Assembly (NCBI GenBank): GCA_017418945.1
Contig: JAFOMI010000047.1
Location: forward strand, 1-62,245
Reading direction: 5' to 3'
From: Bacilli bacterium
GTDB lineage: Bacteria; Bacillota_I; Bacilli_A; RF39; UBA660
Length of the DNA: 62,245 nucleotides
Shown in pieces: positions 61,245-62,245 of this stretch. Both the position numbers and the translations under genes were made by a program. Numbering within the stretch: position 1 is the stretch's first letter; every line of letters starts with the position of its first letter. A model generated the notes under the pieces. That model had not been told where the DNA came from. It did no database searches and was given only the letters and a program-made list of their open reading frames with translations.

Positions 61245-62245
61245 TTAATCACCTAGCATTATTCTAATTTTACTACCTTCAAGTACCCTTTCACCCTTAA
61301 TTGGAGACTGATATATTATCTTTTTCCCACTACCACTAAATTCCAAAGTAAAACCTTCTAATTTATACTTTATATCGTCATACTTCTTTCCAACTAAATC
61401 AGGCACAGTTAAATACTTCTTATCCCAAGGCTGGTAATTCTTTTCTTTTGCTCCATCTGGTTTCTTTATATTTAACGCATCAATTGAATCAAGTAAAATT
61501 GATCTAGCAATAGGAGCTGATACTGTTCCTCCATATTGAACTACTCCTTTTGGATTATCTATTGCTACATAAACAACTATTTTAGGATCATTTGCTGGCA
61601 TAAATCCAATAAATGAAACTATATAATTTCCTGACATATATCTTCCATCTTTAACTTTTTGTGCTGTTCCAGTTTTACCACCAACTCTATATCCATCAAT
61701 AAAAGCATTTCTTCCAGTACCATTTGTTACAACACTTTCAAGAGCATTTCTAACTTCTTTACTTGTTTCTTTACTAATAACGTTTCTAACTAAAGTCTTA
61801 TCATATGATTTAATAACAGAATTCGTTTCAGGTTCTAATATACTTTTAACTATATATGGTTTATAAAGTTTTCCTCCATTAATTGCTGCTGATACAGCTG
61901 CTATTTGCTGTATTGGAGTTACTGATACACCTTGACCAAATGCAGTAGTAGCAAGTTCAACAGGTCCTACTTTATCAAGTGAAAATAATATTCCAGTTGC
62001 TTCTCCATTTAAATCAATACCAGTCTTTTTACCAAATCCAAAATTATTTATATATTTAAATAATCTTTCTTTACCAAGTTTTTGACCCATAACTACAAAT
62101 CCTGGGTTACAAGAGTTTTCTACTACATTTAAAAATGTCTCATAACCATGTCCTCCTGCTTTCCAGCATTTAATTCTAGCATTCTCTACTCTTATAGAAC
62201 CAGAATCATAAAAATGATCATTATATAAATCAAGAGTCTTTTCTT
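61245..62245 (-). CDS. ftsI: Class B penicillin-binding protein with PASTA domain (FtsI/PbpB), partial
   Basis: Septal transpeptidase; the gene runs off the window end, so the N-terminal part is missing. The visible 333 residues contain the second motif SCN (ENSCNPGFVVMGQKLG), third motif KTGTAQ and FIGFMPANDPKIVV, then one PASTA domain (about the last 60 residues, YLTVPDLVGKKYDDIKYKLE). The active-site SxxK is outside the window. An internal ATG at 62088-62090 is not the start. Could alternatively be SpoVD, its sporulation paralogue. Followed directly by mraY. Confidence 0.93.
   Translation of the reverse strand, partial: EKTLDLYNDHFYDSGSIRVENARIKCWKAGGHGYETFLNVVENSCNPGFVVMGQKLGKERLFKYINNFGFGKKTGIDLNGEATGILFSLDKVGPVELATTAFGQGVSVTPIQQIAAVSAAINGGKLYKPYIVKSILEPETNSVIKSYDKTLVRNVISKETSKEVRNALESVVTNGTGRNAFIDGYRVGGKTGTAQKVKDGRYMSGNYIVSFIGFMPANDPKIVVYVAIDNPKGVVQYGGTVSAPIARSILLDSIDALNIKKPDGAKEKNYQPWDKKYLTVPDLVGKKYDDIKYKLEGFTLEFSGSGKKIIYQSPIKGERVLEGSKIRIMLGD

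Noticed and set aside
62088-62090. Start of the last gene at the internal ATG (MGQKLGKERL)
   Set aside because: The frame stays open to the window edge and upstream codons encode the conserved SCNPGFVV motif of the transpeptidase, so the gene is cut by the window.

Overview
The window is 62 kb of very AT-rich chromosome (roughly a quarter to 30% G+C by eye) from a Gram-positive, peptidoglycan-making member of the Bacilli/Firmicutes. Core genes, SD-led starts and near-consensus sigma-A promoters (TTGACA, 16-17 nt, TATAAT) are all Firmicutes-like. UGA is read as stop: the antiporter gene before ileS ends in TGA inside an ATGA overlap, so this is not the Mycoplasma code. A sporulation set (spoIVB, sigK with a pro-sequence, spoIIIAH, gerE, gerM) points to a spore-forming or recently spore-forming Bacilli lineage. 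The compact AT-rich genes resemble uncultured gut relatives of Erysipelotrichia/Mollicutes; I cannot name the species. A lactate dehydrogenase fits fermentation. No phage, insertion sequence or CRISPR array was seen.

Almost every gene lies on the minus strand; only four are on plus (three unknowns and sigK). Read along plus: 1-6.7 kb queA, ruvB, tdk, ruvA, a small membrane protein, obgE, trmB and the L27/Prp/L21 operon with an L21 leader. 6.6-18.7 kb: unknown gene, spoIVB, xseB-xseA-nusB, cmk-alaS behind an Ala T-box, AI-2E-type permease, gmk, two unknown genes with strong promoters, rpmF-yceD. 18.7-24 kb: ileS and a CaCA antiporter behind an Ile T-box, divIVA, sepF. 24-33.6 kb: unknown plus-strand gene, glyS behind a short Gly T-box, trmK-rpoD-dnaG, a cohesin/cadherin-like surface protein, yqeG-prsW, sigK. 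33.6-43.3 kb: recD2, a repeat-bearing membrane protein, a bacteriocin-type operon (C39-peptidase ABC exporter plus two double-glycine peptides too short to be obvious), a divergently transcribed membrane/secreted gene pair, an SPFH protein behind a riboswitch-like leader, tRNA-Arg. 43.3-50.2 kb: gerM-gerE-spoIIIAH-efp, ldh, rpmG, a PBP2-type transpeptidase, a frameshifted gene, tRNA-Leu and tRNA-Ile2. 50.3-62.2 kb: infC-rpmI-rplT behind an L20 leader, then the division/wall cluster ftsZ-ftsA-divIB-murB-murG-(2 genes)-ftsW-(1 gene)-mraY-ftsI, ftsI running off the window.

Much of the regulation is at RNA level: three T-boxes whose UGGN bulge matches the expected tRNA discriminator base (UGGU for Ala/Ile, UGGA for Gly), L20 and L21 leaders, an apparent AUA start for infC, and an unassigned attenuator before the SPFH gene. 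Points most worth a second look: the hidden two-peptide bacteriocin operon; short T-boxes with the candidate specifier codon in an 8-nt hairpin loop; a GXHH-type (mupirocin-hyper-resistant class) IleRS; a minimal AlaRS lacking two domains; RpoD with region 1.1 in tandem; L20 with a Rho_N-like tail; and spoIIIAH next to efp without spoIIIAA-AG between them.
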